The notes: generated by a model not told the origin, from the sequence alone. A DNA stretch of 64,000 nucleotides from Novosphingobium sp. Gsoil 351 (GCF_009707465.1 NZ_CP046120.1:62001-126000); one strand, 5' to 3'; shown: positions 10,214 through 19,593, counted from the stretch's first letter. A program made the numbers and translations.

Positions 10214-10669
10214 TCACTTCGTCATCGTCACTTCGGTCCACTGGCCATTGTCGATGAAGGTGCGGTATTTCTCGTACCCCGCCACCGCGGCCTCGCCCTG
10301 CTCCTTGGAGAAGCCGGCGCGAACTTCTTTCTCGATCGCCTGGTCGCGCGCCTTGTCGGGCGCAAGCGCGGCCATGCTGGTGTAGTGGACCATGATCAGC
10401 ACGCTCGGGCTGTTCTTGGCATAGCCGTTGCGGACGACGAACTTGTACGCATCGATCATCCCGCGCTTCTTGAGGATCTCGAAGAACGGAACCTGGCTCT
10501 TCTTCAATCCGACGAGGTAGTCGTCGATATGGTTGGGATCGACGTCGATTGCGTTGATGTCCCACACGCCCGACTCAGGGGTGTAATCGACATATTGCTC
10601 GGCGCTGGCGGTGGTGGCGACACAAAGCGCGAGCGCGCCCAGCACGCCCGGAACGAGGTTACGGATCAT
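10214..10669 (-). CDS. small secreted protein of unknown function
   Basis: 151-aa protein with a clear Sec signal peptide (MIRNLVPGVLGALALCVATTASA, cleavage likely after ASA), so it is probably periplasmic. A strong ribosome binding site, AGGAGGAAAA, lies just upstream of the ATG. The mature part (EQYVDYTPESGVWDINAIDV and onward) has no motif I recognise. It is rich in charged residues and ends QWTEVTMTK. It sits 81 bp upstream of the helicase gene on the same strand but is probably its own transcription unit. Function unknown. Confidence 0.75.
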   Translation of the reverse strand: MIRNLVPGVLGALALCVATTASAEQYVDYTPESGVWDINAIDVDPNHIDDYLVGLKKSQVPFFEILKKRGMIDAYKFVVRNGYAKNSPSVLIMVHYTSMAALAPDKARDQAIEKEVRAGFSKEQGEAAVAGYEKYRTFIDNGQWTEVTMTK

Positions 10670-11000
10670 AAGATTTTCCTCCTGTCGCGCCCCTCGCGGA
10701 ATGAGCGCCTTTCGGCACAAGATGGCAAGGCATTCGTGGTGCTGGTCAGCAGCCGGAGTCGTTCCGCGTCCTTGACTTGCCGGTCATCCCGAGGCCGGGG
10801 GCGGCATGACCTTCACCCCGCCGTGATGGCCGCCGCCAACGTCGCCAAGGCCTGGCCGTTCGGCGAGGCGCGCAAGCTGCACAAGCGATTCCACTGGGAA
10901 GGCGCTGAGGCTGATGTCCGTTTACGACCCCAAACGCGACATTTCCCAGTTCGTCGACCTTAGGGTATGAGCAATGAGGCTTAGTGTCGCGAGGGGTGCG
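10670..11000. other. 331-bp intergenic stretch holding a lysK relic and a small palindrome
   Basis: Divergent region between the secreted-protein gene (minus) and the small membrane-protein gene (plus). It contains a 30-bp imperfect palindrome at 10782-10811 (ends GGTCAT and ATGACC) and the degenerate copy of the lysK 5' end at 10829-10892. No intact gene or clear promoter was recognised. The purine-rich GAGGGG just before 11001 is a plausible ribosome binding site for the membrane protein. Confidence 0.6.
10829..10892 (+). pseudogene. relic of the 5' end of lysK
   Basis: This 64-nt stretch matches intact lysK at 11643-11706 with about five mismatches and no gap. It still reads AAANVAKAWPFGEARKLHKRF against AAANVSKAWPFEEARKLLKRF in the intact enzyme. 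Beyond the match, similarity fades quickly and no HIGH-motif region follows. It is a non-functional remnant, offset 814 bp from the real gene, with a small membrane-protein gene in between. A duplication followed by decay is the simplest explanation. Confidence 0.75.
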
Positions 11001-11345
11001 ATGACCAGGTTTCGAGTGGTCCTTACTGTTCTATGGTTGGTGCTGGCGATCTACACTGGTGTGGTGGTGTCCGAGCACGGCCTAAATCTGCTACCGGTCT
11101 TCTTCGGGAACATTTCGCAAGCCGCCTGGCCGGGCCAATTCAACCTCGACTTCTTCTGCTTTCTGATCCTGTCGGCGCTCTGGACGGCTTGGCGCAACAG
11201 TTACTCGGCAATGGGCCTGCTGCTCGCTCTGCTCGCGTTCTTCGGCGGCGCGGGGTTCTTGCTGCCCTATCTTCTGTATCTCAGCTTACAGACCAAGGGA
11301 AACATGCACGCTGCGCTCGTAGGACCACGTCAAGCGCAGCCTTGA
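11001..11345 (+). CDS. small membrane protein of unknown function
   Basis: 114-aa protein from ATG 11001 (MTRFRVVLTVLWLVLAIYTG), preceded by GAGGGG. Three hydrophobic segments are visible: roughly residues 4-26, 48-66 and 72-98 (GLLLALLAFFGGAGFLLPYL). The short C-terminal tail is polar. An earlier ATG at 10974 is possible but lacks a ribosome binding site. It lies between the lysK relic and intact lysK. I recognise no family. It may be an inner-membrane protein that arrived with the rearrangement that left the relic, but that is speculation. Confidence 0.65.
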   Translation: MTRFRVVLTVLWLVLAIYTGVVVSEHGLNLLPVFFGNISQAAWPGQFNLDFFCFLILSALWTAWRNSYSAMGLLLALLAFFGGAGFLLPYLLYLSLQTKGNMHAALVGPRQAQP

Positions 11346-11609
11346 ACACACGGCTGCTTCCCACCCGGTTGCGGCCCTCAGCGCTCGGATGCGTCGGCGC
11401 GAAAGCTTGACTTGTCGGATTTGGTTTGGTCGGGCGTTGGCGATGACACGCCCGACCTTCCGCCGCCTTGCCAGCACCCGTGCAACACCCCTCCCGAGCT
11501 CTGGCGAAAGGTCACATCGCGTTTTCCGATTCGGCCGGCAAGCTGCTGAAAGTGAAAGTAAAACTTTCGAAAGTCACATGTTTTCGCCGCCTTTCCAGCG
11601 GTCCGCGCG

Positions 11610-13202
11610 ATGATCCTCGCCGTGTTCGACGCATCCCTCATCGCCGCCGCCAACGTCTCCAAGGCCTGGCCGTTCGAGGAGGCGCGCAAGCTGCTCAAGC
11701 GGTTTCCGCAGGGGAAGGGCGCTCCGGTGGTGTTCGAGACCGGCTATGGCCCCAGCGGGCTGCCGCATATCGGCACTTTCCAAGAGGTGCTGCGGACCAC
11801 GCTGGTGCGCCGCGCGTACGAGGTGGTGTCTGGTGGCGCGGCGACGCGGCTGATCGCGTTCAGCGACGACATGGACGGGCTGCGCAAGGTGCCCGACAAC
11901 ATTCCCGGCGCACAGATGCTGGGCGAACACCTCGGCCGGCCGCTCAGCCGCATTCCCGATCCGTTCGGCAGGTTCGAAAGTTTCGCGCACCACAACAACG
12001 CGATGCTGCGCGAATTCCTCGACCGGTTCGGCTTCGACTACGAGTTCGTCGCGTCGAGCGACCGCTACAATTCGGGCGCCTTCGACGAGGCCCTGCGCAA
12101 TGTGCTGCGGCACTTCGACGCGATCATGGCGGTGATGCTCCCCACGCTGCGGGCCAAGCGGGCGGCGACCTATTCGCCGGTGCTGCCGGTCTCGCCGACC
12201 AGCGGCGCGGTGCTGCAGGTGCCGGTGACGGTGGTCGATGCCGAGGCCGGTGTGGTTCGCTTCGAGGATGCCGGAAAAACGGTCGAGCAGTCGATCCTCG
12301 GGGGCGCCGCGAAGCTGCAGTGGAAGGTCGACTGGGCGATGCGCTGGCTGGCGCTGGGCGTGGACTACGAGATGTACGGCAAGGACCTGACCGACAGCGG
12401 GGTTCAGTCGGGACGGATTGCGGCCGTGCTCGGCGGGCGCAAGCCCGAAGGCCTCATCTACGAGCTGTTCCTCGACGAGAACGGCGAGAAGATATCCAAG
12501 TCGAAGGGCAACGGCCTGACCATCGAACAATGGCTGACCTACGGCAGCGAGGACAGCCTGGGGCTGTACCTTTATCGCGAGCCCAAGAGCGCCAAGAGCC
12601 TGCATCCCGGCGTGATTCCGCGCGCGGTCGACGATTACTGGCAGTTTGCGGAAAAGCTGGCGACGCAGCCGATCGAGCAGCAGCTCGGCAACCCGGTGTG
12701 GCACCTGACGCACGGCCGCGGCGAGGCGGACGCGCTGCCGGTAACCTACGGCTTGCTGCTCAATCTGGTCGGCGTGCTGGGCGCCGCCGCGACGCGCGAG
12801 CAGGTGTGGTCCTATCTCGCCAACTATGTGCCCGATGCCGCGCCCGAGGCGCACCCCGCGCTCGACGCGCTGGTCGGGCGGGCGCTGGCCTACAACCGGG
12901 ATTTCGTCGCGCCGGGGCTGGTCCGGCGGGCGCCCACGGCCAACGAGGCCGCGGCGCTGCGCGCGCTCGATGCCGCGCTGTTGGGGCAGGGCGAAGGCGC
13001 ATCGGCCGAGGAGCTTCAGACTCTCATATACGAGATCGGCAAGAATCCGGCGTTCGGGATCGAAAACCTGCGCGACTGGTTCAAGGCGCTGTATGAAACC
13101 CTGCTCGGCTCCAGCCAAGGGCCGCGCATGGGCAGCTTCATCGCGCTCTACGGCGTGGCCAACACCCGCCGCCTGATCGGCGAGGCGCTGGCCCGGGAGT
13201 AA
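11610..13202 (+). CDS. lysK: lysyl-tRNA synthetase, class I
   Basis: Charges tRNA-Lys with lysine. This is the class I (archaeal-type) enzyme found in many Alphaproteobacteria instead of class II LysS. The 530-aa protein has the HIGH-type motif GLPHIGTF near residues 50-56 and the KMSKS-type motif KISKSKGNG near residue 293. The N-terminus SKAWPFEEARKLLKRFP and the block GKDLTDSGVQSGRIA are typical. The preceding 264 bp (11346-11609) hold no recognised gene and presumably carry its promoter. The DUF1003 gene begins 7 bp after its stop. Confidence 0.96.
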   Translation: MILAVFDASLIAAANVSKAWPFEEARKLLKRFPQGKGAPVVFETGYGPSGLPHIGTFQEVLRTTLVRRAYEVVSGGAATRLIAFSDDMDGLRKVPDNIPGAQMLGEHLGRPLSRIPDPFGRFESFAHHNNAMLREFLDRFGFDYEFVASSDRYNSGAFDEALRNVLRHFDAIMAVMLPTLRAKRAATYSPVLPVSPTSGAVLQVPVTVVDAEAGVVRFEDAGKTVEQSILGGAAKLQWKVDWAMRWLALGVDYEMYGKDLTDSGVQSGRIAAVLGGRKPEGLIYELFLDENGEKISKSKGNGLTIEQWLTYGSEDSLGLYLYREPKSAKSLHPGVIPRAVDDYWQFAEKLATQPIEQQLGNPVWHLTHGRGEADALPVTYGLLLNLVGVLGAAATREQVWSYLANYVPDAAPEAHPALDALVGRALAYNRDFVAPGLVRRAPTANEAAALRALDAALLGQGEGASAEELQTLIYEIGKNPAFGIENLRDWFKALYETLLGSSQGPRMGSFIALYGVANTRRLIGEALARE

Positions 13203-13209
13203 GCCGGCG

Positions 13210-13782
13210 ATGAAAAACAAGGTCGATACCAGCCCCGAGGCGTTGGCCGAGGAGCTTCTCGGGCGCCCTTACGATGAGCTCGACGAGGACGAGCAGCGCG
13301 CGCTATGTCGTGTTGCCTCAACCGAGATCGAGCTCGATCCCGACGAACTCGACGTAGTCAACGTCTCGTTCGGCGACCGCATGGCCGATCGCGTCGCCGC
13401 GGTCGGAGGCAGCTGGTGCTTCATCGTCGTCTTCCTGGTGCTGATGGCGGCATGGATGACTCTCAATGCAGTCCATTGGCGGGGTATCGCGCTGGACCCG
13501 TTCCCGTTCATCCTGCTCAACCTGTCGCTCTCCGCGCTCGCGACGCTCCAGGCTCCCATCATTCTGATGAGCCAGAACCGCCAGGCCAAGAAGGACCGTA
13601 TCTCGAACCGCCACGACTATGAGGTCAATCTGCGGACGACGGTCGAATTGCTCAGGCTGCACCGCAAGGTCGACAAGATCTTCAACAAGATGGGCAAGTT
13701 CGAACAGGAAGTGTCGCATGTGGCGACCACTGCCGAGGCGGCTGTGGAAAAGGCCATCGAAATAGCGCCCCCGGGCCAATAG
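13210..13782 (+). CDS. DUF1003 domain membrane protein
   Basis: 190-aa protein with an acidic N-terminus (PYDELDEDEQRALCRVAS), two membrane segments (about residues 69-87 and 98-120) and the DUF1003 signature between and after them (PFPFILLNLSLSALATLQAP, then IILMSQNRQAKKDR). The C-terminal third is polar and helical (RLHRKVDKIFNKMGKFEQEV). It starts 7 bp after lysK and is probably cotranscribed with it. The family has no established biochemical function. Confidence 0.9.
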   Translation: MKNKVDTSPEALAEELLGRPYDELDEDEQRALCRVASTEIELDPDELDVVNVSFGDRMADRVAAVGGSWCFIVVFLVLMAAWMTLNAVHWRGIALDPFPFILLNLSLSALATLQAPIILMSQNRQAKKDRISNRHDYEVNLRTTVELLRLHRKVDKIFNKMGKFEQEVSHVATTAEAAVEKAIEIAPPGQ

Positions 13783-13795
13783 CCCGGCGCGGCGC

Positions 13796-15637
13796 CTAGT
13801 GAGACTTTTGTCCCGCGATCCAGCGTTGGATCTTGGCCTCGAGCACCGCCATCGGCAGCGCGCCGGAACCCAGGACCTGCTCGTGGAACGCGCGCACGTC
13901 GAATTTCGCGCCCAGTTCCTTCTCGGCTTGCTGGCGCAACCGCTGGATGGTCAGCGAGCCGATCTTGTAGGCCAACGCCTGGCCGGGGATGGCGATATAG
14001 CGTTCGACCTCGGCGGTCGCATCGGTCCGGCCCATGCCAGAGTTGCTCAGCATGTATTCGATCGCCTGCTCGCGGCTCCAGCCCTTGGTGTGGAGCCCGG
14101 TATCGACAACCAGCCGCATCGCCCGCAGCATCTCGTCGTCGAGCGTGCCCCAGTGCTGCAGCGGGTCCTTGTAGAACCCCATCTCGTAGCCAAGCGTCTC
14201 GGCGTAGAGCGCCCAGCCTTCGACAAACGCGGTATTGCCGCCGAACCGCTGGAAATCGGGCAGGTTCGGGTTCTCCTGCGCCAGGCTGATCTGGAAGTGA
14301 TGCCCCGGCGCGCCCTCGTGGAGATAGAGCGTGGTGATCCCGGTGAGGAATCTGCTGGGGAGGTCGTAGGCGTTGAAATAGAACACCCCGGGCCGGCTGC
14401 CGTCTGGCGCGCCGCTCTCATAGCTTCCACCGGCCTCGTACTTCTCGGAATAGGCGGGATAGGGCCGGATCTGGAGCTTGGCCTTGGGCACGGTGGAGAA
14501 GAACCGCGGGATTTGGGCGTCGACCTTGCGCCCGACTTCGGCGAACCCTTCGCTGAGTTGGGCGCGGGTGGTCGGGTGGTATTTGGGATTGGTGCGGATT
14601 TCGTTGAAGAAATCCTTGAGCGGGCCGGCGTAGCCGAGCTCGACCTTGACCTTCGCCATCTCGCCCTGGATCCTCGCCACCTCGGACAAGCCGAGATTGT
14701 GGATCGCCGCGGGATCAAGATCGGTGCCGGTCGAGCTGGCGACGTCGAAACGATAGAGCGCGTCGCCGCCCTTCATCGCCGACAAGCCAACCTGCGCGCG
14801 CGCAGCAGGCAGGTACTCGTCGGCGAGGAACGCGCGCAGCGAGCGATAGGCGGGTAATACCTCACCCGAGATCGCGCCGAGATAGGCTGCAGTCAGGCGG
14901 CGGCGGGTGGCGGCATCAAAGGTCTTGGGGAACGCGCGCGTCGGCCCGGCGAACGGCGTCTCGGCGGCCTTTTGCGCCAGCAGCGCATCGATCTGCGCGA
15001 TCATGTTGCGGGTGGTCAGCTGCGAGGCGACCACACCGGTCGCCATGCCCTGACGAAAGCGCGCCGTTGCGGCTGCGAAGATCCTGGGCAGCAGACGGGT
15101 CCGCGCCAGATTCTCATCGTACTGCGCGACCGTGGTGAACGGCGCGCCGCCCTGGCCCGAGACGAAATCGGGATAGTCCTTGTGCAGCCCATAGAAGTGA
15201 TTGATCGGCAGGACCTGCTCGATCGGCGCCAGTTCCGGCGACAGCTCCCGCGCCTCGAGCCGCTTTTCGAAGGCGAACACATCGTAGGAAATGGCTTCGT
15301 CGGGGGTCAGGCGCGCGCGGTCGATCGCCGCAAGCCGCCGCTGGGCGTCCGCCAGCGCCGCGTGGCGGCGTTGCAGCAGTTCGTCGGTGAAGGTCAGCGC
15401 GAAATCGGTGGGCGGCGAGGATTCTCCCCGAGCCACCGCGTTGAGCGGCGAGAGCCGCTTTTCCGCCGCGGCATCGGCCGCGAACAGGTCGGCCAACATC
15501 CGCGCGTCCGCGCCCGCCACCGCGCTGGCCGGAGCGATCGGGGGCCGGGTGGCGGTTGCACAGCCCGTTGCGCCCAGCGCGAGGATCACGCTGGCCAGGG
15601 CCGGTAACAGGGGCCGAGCCCCGACAACTAAGCCCAT
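13796..15637 (-). CDS. DUF885 family protein, probable exported lipoprotein
   Basis: 613-aa protein with an N-terminal signal sequence ending ALGATGC, so probably a lipoprotein of the envelope. The DUF885 core includes YDVFAFEKRLEARELSP, PAYSEKYEAGGSYESG and the metal-binding-like motif TLYLHEGAPGHHFQ (HEGAPGHH), which resembles zincin peptidases. Members are often annotated as carboxypeptidase-like; the substrate is unknown. The ATG at 15637 overlaps the end of the upstream oxygenase gene by 10 bp, so the two are probably translated together. It converges on the DUF1003 gene with a 13-bp gap. Confidence 0.9.
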   Translation of the reverse strand: MGLVVGARPLLPALASVILALGATGCATATRPPIAPASAVAGADARMLADLFAADAAAEKRLSPLNAVARGESSPPTDFALTFTDELLQRRHAALADAQRRLAAIDRARLTPDEAISYDVFAFEKRLEARELSPELAPIEQVLPINHFYGLHKDYPDFVSGQGGAPFTTVAQYDENLARTRLLPRIFAAATARFRQGMATGVVASQLTTRNMIAQIDALLAQKAAETPFAGPTRAFPKTFDAATRRRLTAAYLGAISGEVLPAYRSLRAFLADEYLPAARAQVGLSAMKGGDALYRFDVASSTGTDLDPAAIHNLGLSEVARIQGEMAKVKVELGYAGPLKDFFNEIRTNPKYHPTTRAQLSEGFAEVGRKVDAQIPRFFSTVPKAKLQIRPYPAYSEKYEAGGSYESGAPDGSRPGVFYFNAYDLPSRFLTGITTLYLHEGAPGHHFQISLAQENPNLPDFQRFGGNTAFVEGWALYAETLGYEMGFYKDPLQHWGTLDDEMLRAMRLVVDTGLHTKGWSREQAIEYMLSNSGMGRTDATAEVERYIAIPGQALAYKIGSLTIQRLRQQAEKELGAKFDVRAFHEQVLGSGALPMAVLEAKIQRWIAGQKSH

Positions 15638-16305
15638 TTGCGCGCCCGATACCATTTGGTGATGATGTACTTGGTTCCCTTGATCACCGGCCGGCCCGCG
15701 TGGATCGTATCGGGGTTGGGCGAGCCATCGGGATTCATGTTGTTCCAGAACAGCAGCGCGCCCGGTTGCGGGGGGATGCTCAGCTCCAGTCGGGGGAACT
15801 CGGTAGCGCCGCCCTCTTCGACCCGGTTGAGGAAGGCCATCGCAGTCCAACTGCGCTGCCCACCACGCTTGCGCACGTCCTGCCAATAGGGCTGGCTGGT
15901 GTGGAAATAATCCTGATGCGGCTTGAATTCCTGGCCCGGCATGTAGCGCTGGCCCTGAACGGTCTCGGCGTTCTCCGAAGGGATGCCGAGCAAGTCGTCG
16001 ATGCGCCGCTCGATCATCCGGATGAACGGGTCCGACCGGCTGAGGTTGCCGGAATAGGATGTGCGGAAGCCGCTTTCGTACGGGTTGTCGAACAGCTTGG
16101 AAGGTTCGGCGGTCGCGTCTACCAAGATACGCAAGCGACTGCATTCGGAAGCCGTGAAGAAGTTGGCCACCGCATAGATTTCAGCAAGTTCGGTCGGAAA
16201 GCGAAAGATCGCTTCATCGGCTTCCAGCCGCGCCCGAACCTTCGCCCCGATGCGGGCGAGAGTGTCCATATCGGGGTGTTCGACCTTGGCGGCAGTCTTG
16301 CTCAT
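15628..16305 (-). CDS. 2-oxoglutarate/Fe(II)-dependent oxygenase, prolyl 4-hydroxylase-like
   Basis: 225-aa member of the prolyl 4-hydroxylase alpha-subunit-like family, which hydroxylates a substrate using 2-oxoglutarate, Fe(II) and O2. The iron ligands are the His and Asp of FKPHQDYF and the distal His of DTIHAGRPV. The following Lys in IKGTKYIITKWYRAR would bind 2-oxoglutarate. RYMPGQEFKPHQDYF and GGATEFPRLELSIPPQPGALLFW are typical of P4H enzymes. There is no signal peptide. Substrate unknown. It is followed by the DUF885 gene in an overlapping pair. Confidence 0.92.
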   Translation of the reverse strand: MSKTAAKVEHPDMDTLARIGAKVRARLEADEAIFRFPTELAEIYAVANFFTASECSRLRILVDATAEPSKLFDNPYESGFRTSYSGNLSRSDPFIRMIERRIDDLLGIPSENAETVQGQRYMPGQEFKPHQDYFHTSQPYWQDVRKRGGQRSWTAMAFLNRVEEGGATEFPRLELSIPPQPGALLFWNNMNPDGSPNPDTIHAGRPVIKGTKYIITKWYRARKWA

Positions 16306-16419
16306 GAAGCTGCGCTATTGCCGAGTTTTCGTTTGTTCGACAAGGCCATCCGGCCGCACTGGGCAGGCCGGTGCCGCCGGCTTTCGACCCAAGTCGACGG
16401 TGTGCGCATGACAATGGGT

Positions 16420-16451
16420 GGAACCCCCGCCCGTTGCGGGGCGAGGGTTCC
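16420..16451. terminator. G/C-rich hairpin downstream of the RcnB-like gene
   Basis: Arms GGAACCCCCGCCC (16420-16432) and GGGGCGAGGGTTCC (16438-16451) form a strong hairpin with a 5-nt loop. It lies in the 215-bp gap after the RcnB-like gene and before the oxygenase gene, both on the minus strand. There is no U tract on either side, so it is a weak candidate for intrinsic termination. It could instead stabilise the RNA 3' end. Confidence 0.4.
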
Positions 16452-16520
16452 GGCCGATCCACGCCGGCATGGGCATTCGGGCGGACGGCCTGAGGGAGCC
16501 CCAATCAGGCTTGAAGCGTC

Positions 16521-17519
16521 CTACCAGAAGAAGTCGTGGATCACGTCGACCACTTCGCCGCTGTAGATGTCCACCAGCAGCGCATCGTCGTAATAGCGCA
16601 CCCAGCGATACGGACCATAAGCTTCGGGCAGACGATACTGGTACGGATCGTCGATCCAGTAGTTCTGGCTATAGAACAGCGGCTGCAAGAAGAACCCGAT
16701 GTTCAGGCGGCTGTAGCGATAGCTGTTGTACGGCGAGTAATAGCGACCCACGCGATAGATATCGCGGTGCTGGTTGCGATAGCTCGACCAGTTGTAGCGA
16801 TTGTCGCGGCGCCAGTCGTTGCGGTCCCACCGGCGATGATCGCGGCTGCTGCTAGTGTAACCGCCCCGATAGCCGCCGTCGTAACCTTGACGATAGGCCT
16901 GGCTCTGGTCGCGCCGGTCACGGTAGTTGTCCGCGGTCCGTCCGTCGCGATAGCCGTTGCGATACGTTGACGCGCGATCACCTTGCCAGGCACCATAGGA
17001 CCGGGTCCGGTTGGGATCGCTGTAGGTGCGGTTGCGTTGCCCGTTCCACTGACCGTCGCCATAGCGGCGTGTGCGTTCGGTGGCCTGGGGAGCTTGAGGA
17101 ACCTGCGGGACCGCCTCGCGCCCGATCGCGGCGTCGTTGCTCCAGTTGCGGCCATAACGCTGGCCTTCGCTGCGTTGCGAACGCCAGCCACCGTCAGTGG
17201 TTGCGCGCTGCTGCTGTTGCTGGGCAGCGACCGCGCGCTCCTGCTGGCGGGCCGCGGCTCGAGCCTGCCATTCTCCTGCATCCTGCGGTGCGGCCTGCTG
17301 CTGGCGAGCCTGCCAACGGCCGCCCTGCGGCGCTTCCGCACGCGCCGCGCGCTGTTCCTGGCGCTGCTGGCGCATTTCGGCGCGCTCCACTTGGCCCCCG
17401 CCACGCCAGCGCCGTTCGCCGCCGTCGACATCTTGCGCGTGCGCTGGCAAGGCAACGAACACGCTTGCCAACCCCAGCGCGACCGTCGCGGCCGAATTCC
17501 TAAAAGACTTGCGGACCAT
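16521..17519 (-). CDS. RcnB family exported protein, Arg/Gln/Tyr-rich
   Basis: 332-aa exported protein with a signal peptide ending LPAHA, before QDVDGGERRW. A long low-complexity region rich in Arg, Gln, Asp and Tyr follows (RQQQAAPQDAGEWQARAAAR, and many YRDGR/YRNGY repeats). The C-terminal domain (residues about 270-332: LPEAYGPYRWVRYYDDALLV, then VVDVIHDFFW) matches the RcnB domain, named for a periplasmic nickel/cobalt homeostasis protein. A role in metal handling or envelope integrity is possible but unproven. The ATG at 17519 has GGAAAGG about 9 nt upstream. Confidence 0.85.
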   Translation of the reverse strand: MVRKSFRNSAATVALGLASVFVALPAHAQDVDGGERRWRGGGQVERAEMRQQRQEQRAARAEAPQGGRWQARQQQAAPQDAGEWQARAAARQQERAVAAQQQQQRATTDGGWRSQRSEGQRYGRNWSNDAAIGREAVPQVPQAPQATERTRRYGDGQWNGQRNRTYSDPNRTRSYGAWQGDRASTYRNGYRDGRTADNYRDRRDQSQAYRQGYDGGYRGGYTSSSRDHRRWDRNDWRRDNRYNWSSYRNQHRDIYRVGRYYSPYNSYRYSRLNIGFFLQPLFYSQNYWIDDPYQYRLPEAYGPYRWVRYYDDALLVDIYSGEVVDVIHDFFW

Positions 17520-17716
17520 ACCGGTCACCTTTCCGTACCAGATAGCGCCGCGACGGGGCGGCGACCCGAATCGCCTGCTACGCCCAGGTCGCTGTCGCCG
17601 TGGTGAACCGTGCGTTAGGGTTTCCGTTCAGGTTTGTCGCAGAAAGCATGAACCATTTTGCGTCTCGCGAGCGTCCACGGAATTTGGGAGAAGCCCGTCT
17701 TTATCGATTGGATTAT

Positions 17717-19390
17717 TTACCGCGTGAGCTTCTTGTACGAAAGCCTGGTCGGCCGATCAGCGGCATCGCCCCAGCGCCTCCGCTTGTCTTCTTCATAGGC
17801 TTCGAAATTGCCCTCGAACCACTCGACGTGGCTGTCGCCCTCGAACGCCAGGATGTGCGTGGCAAGCCGGTCGAGAAAGAAGCGGTCGTGGCTGATCACG
17901 ACAGCGCAACCGGCGAAGTTCTCGATCGCGTCTTCCAGCGCGCGCAGGGTTTCGACGTCGAGGTCGTTGGTCGGCTCGTCGAGCAGCAGCACGTTGCCGC
18001 CGTTCTTGAGCATCTTGGCGATGTGGACGCGGTTACGTTCACCGCCCGATAGCTGGCCGACTTTCTTCTGCTGGTCTTGGCCTTTGAAGTTGAACGCCCC
18101 GACGTAGGCCCGGGTGCTCATTTCCTGCTTGTTGACAGTCATGTAGTCGTGACCGCCCGAAACCTCCTCCCACACGTTGTTCGCGGGGTTCAGCGCGTCG
18201 CGGCTCTGATCGACGTAGCCCAGGCGCACGGTCTCGCCGATCGCAATCTCGCCGGTGTCTGGCTGTTCCTGGCCGGTGAGCAGCTTGAACAGCGTCGACT
18301 TGCCCGCGCCGTTGGGGCCGATGATCCCGACGATCCCGCCCGGCGGGAGCAGGAACGAAAGGTCTTCGAACAGCAGCTTGTCGCCATAGGCCTTGGAAAG
18401 GTTCTTGGCCTCGATCACCTTGCCGCCCAGCCGCTCGGGCACCTGGATAACGATCTGGGCCTTGTTGACGATCCGCTTCTCGCTGTTCTCGACCAACTGG
18501 TCGAAGGCTTTGATTCGCGCCTTGCTCTTGGTCTGGCGGCCCTTGGTCCCGGCGCGGATCCACTCCAGCTCGTCCTTGATGGCCTTCTGGCGCCCCTCGT
18601 CTTCGCGGCTCTCCTGTTCAAGCCGTTTGGCTTTTTTCTCTAGATAGGTCGAATAGTTGCCTTCGTAGGGGAAGTATTTCCCGCGGTCGAGCTCGAGGAT
18701 CCAGCCGACCACGTTGTCGAGGAAATAGCGGTCGTGGGTGATCATCAGCACCGCGCCGGCGTAGTCCTTGAGGTGGTTTTCGAGCCATTCGACACTTTCG
18801 GCGTCGAGGTGATTGGTCGGCTCGTCCAGGAGCAGGATGCCGGGCTTCTGGATCAGCAGGCGGGTGAGGGCGATACGGCGTTTTTCGCCGCCGGAAAGGT
18901 TGGTGACCGGCCAGTCGCCCGGTGGGCAGCGCAGTGCTTCCATCGCGATTTCGAGCTGGTTGTCGAGCGTCCATCCGTCGACTGCGTCGATCTTTTCCTG
19001 GAGCTCGCCCATCTCGGCGCCGAGCGCGTCGAAGTCCGCGCCGTCCTCGCCCATCTCGATACCGATCTGATTGAACCGGTCGACCATGTCGGCGATTTCT
19101 CGCGCGCCGTCCTTGACATTCTCGAGTACGGTCTTGCTCTCGTCGAGCTGGGGTTCCTGCTCGAGATAGCCGACGGTGATGTATTCGCCCGGCCACGCCT
19201 CGCCGGTAAAGTCGGTGTCGATCCCAGCCATGATCTTGATCAGCGTCGACTTGCCCGCGCCGTTGGGGCCGACGATCCCGATCTTGGCGCCCTGATAAAA
19301 CTGAAGCGAAATATCCTTGAGCACCGGCTTGGGCGCGCCGGGAAAGGTCTTGGTCATGTTCTTCATGACGTAGGCGTACTGGGCGGCCAT
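17717..19390 (-). CDS. ettA: energy-dependent translational throttle protein EttA (ABC-F ATPase)
   Basis: 557-aa soluble ABC-F protein with two ATPase domains and no membrane segments. It binds the ribosomal E site and links the first elongation steps to the ATP/ADP ratio. Both domains have Walker A GPNGAGKST, signature motifs (LSGGEKRRIAL and LSGGERNRVHI) and Walker B LLLDEPTNHLD / LLLDEPTNDLD. The N-terminus MAAQYAYVMKNMTKTFPG and the insert DMVDRFNQIGIEMGED match EttA rather than Uup or YheS. The two tRNA genes lie just upstream on the same strand, about 100 bp away. Confidence 0.96.
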   Translation of the reverse strand: MAAQYAYVMKNMTKTFPGAPKPVLKDISLQFYQGAKIGIVGPNGAGKSTLIKIMAGIDTDFTGEAWPGEYITVGYLEQEPQLDESKTVLENVKDGAREIADMVDRFNQIGIEMGEDGADFDALGAEMGELQEKIDAVDGWTLDNQLEIAMEALRCPPGDWPVTNLSGGEKRRIALTRLLIQKPGILLLDEPTNHLDAESVEWLENHLKDYAGAVLMITHDRYFLDNVVGWILELDRGKYFPYEGNYSTYLEKKAKRLEQESREDEGRQKAIKDELEWIRAGTKGRQTKSKARIKAFDQLVENSEKRIVNKAQIVIQVPERLGGKVIEAKNLSKAYGDKLLFEDLSFLLPPGGIVGIIGPNGAGKSTLFKLLTGQEQPDTGEIAIGETVRLGYVDQSRDALNPANNVWEEVSGGHDYMTVNKQEMSTRAYVGAFNFKGQDQQKKVGQLSGGERNRVHIAKMLKNGGNVLLLDEPTNDLDVETLRALEDAIENFAGCAVVISHDRFFLDRLATHILAFEGDSHVEWFEGNFEAYEEDKRRRWGDAADRPTRLSYKKLTR

Positions 19391-19491
19391 GGGGCGTGCG
19401 TCCTGTCAGGGTATGGCTGAAGTGCGGGATTTGGCGCGCCATGTAGGGCGAGGGGCACGGTGGGGCAAGCGCGAGGCGCGCTTTGCCGAAA

Positions 19492-19568
<77 letters not shown>

Positions 19569-19593
19569 ACGATTTCCGCGCGCGCTGCGGCGG

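Noticed and set aside
15638..16144. N-terminal extension of the DUF885 protein into the oxygenase gene
   Set aside because: The signal peptide begins at ATG 15637, and the upstream part is another frame of the oxygenase gene.
16521..17519. Repeat-rich RcnB-like gene as non-coding low-complexity DNA
   Set aside because: It has a clean signal peptide, a ribosome binding site and a conserved C-terminal RcnB domain, so it is a real gene despite the skewed composition.
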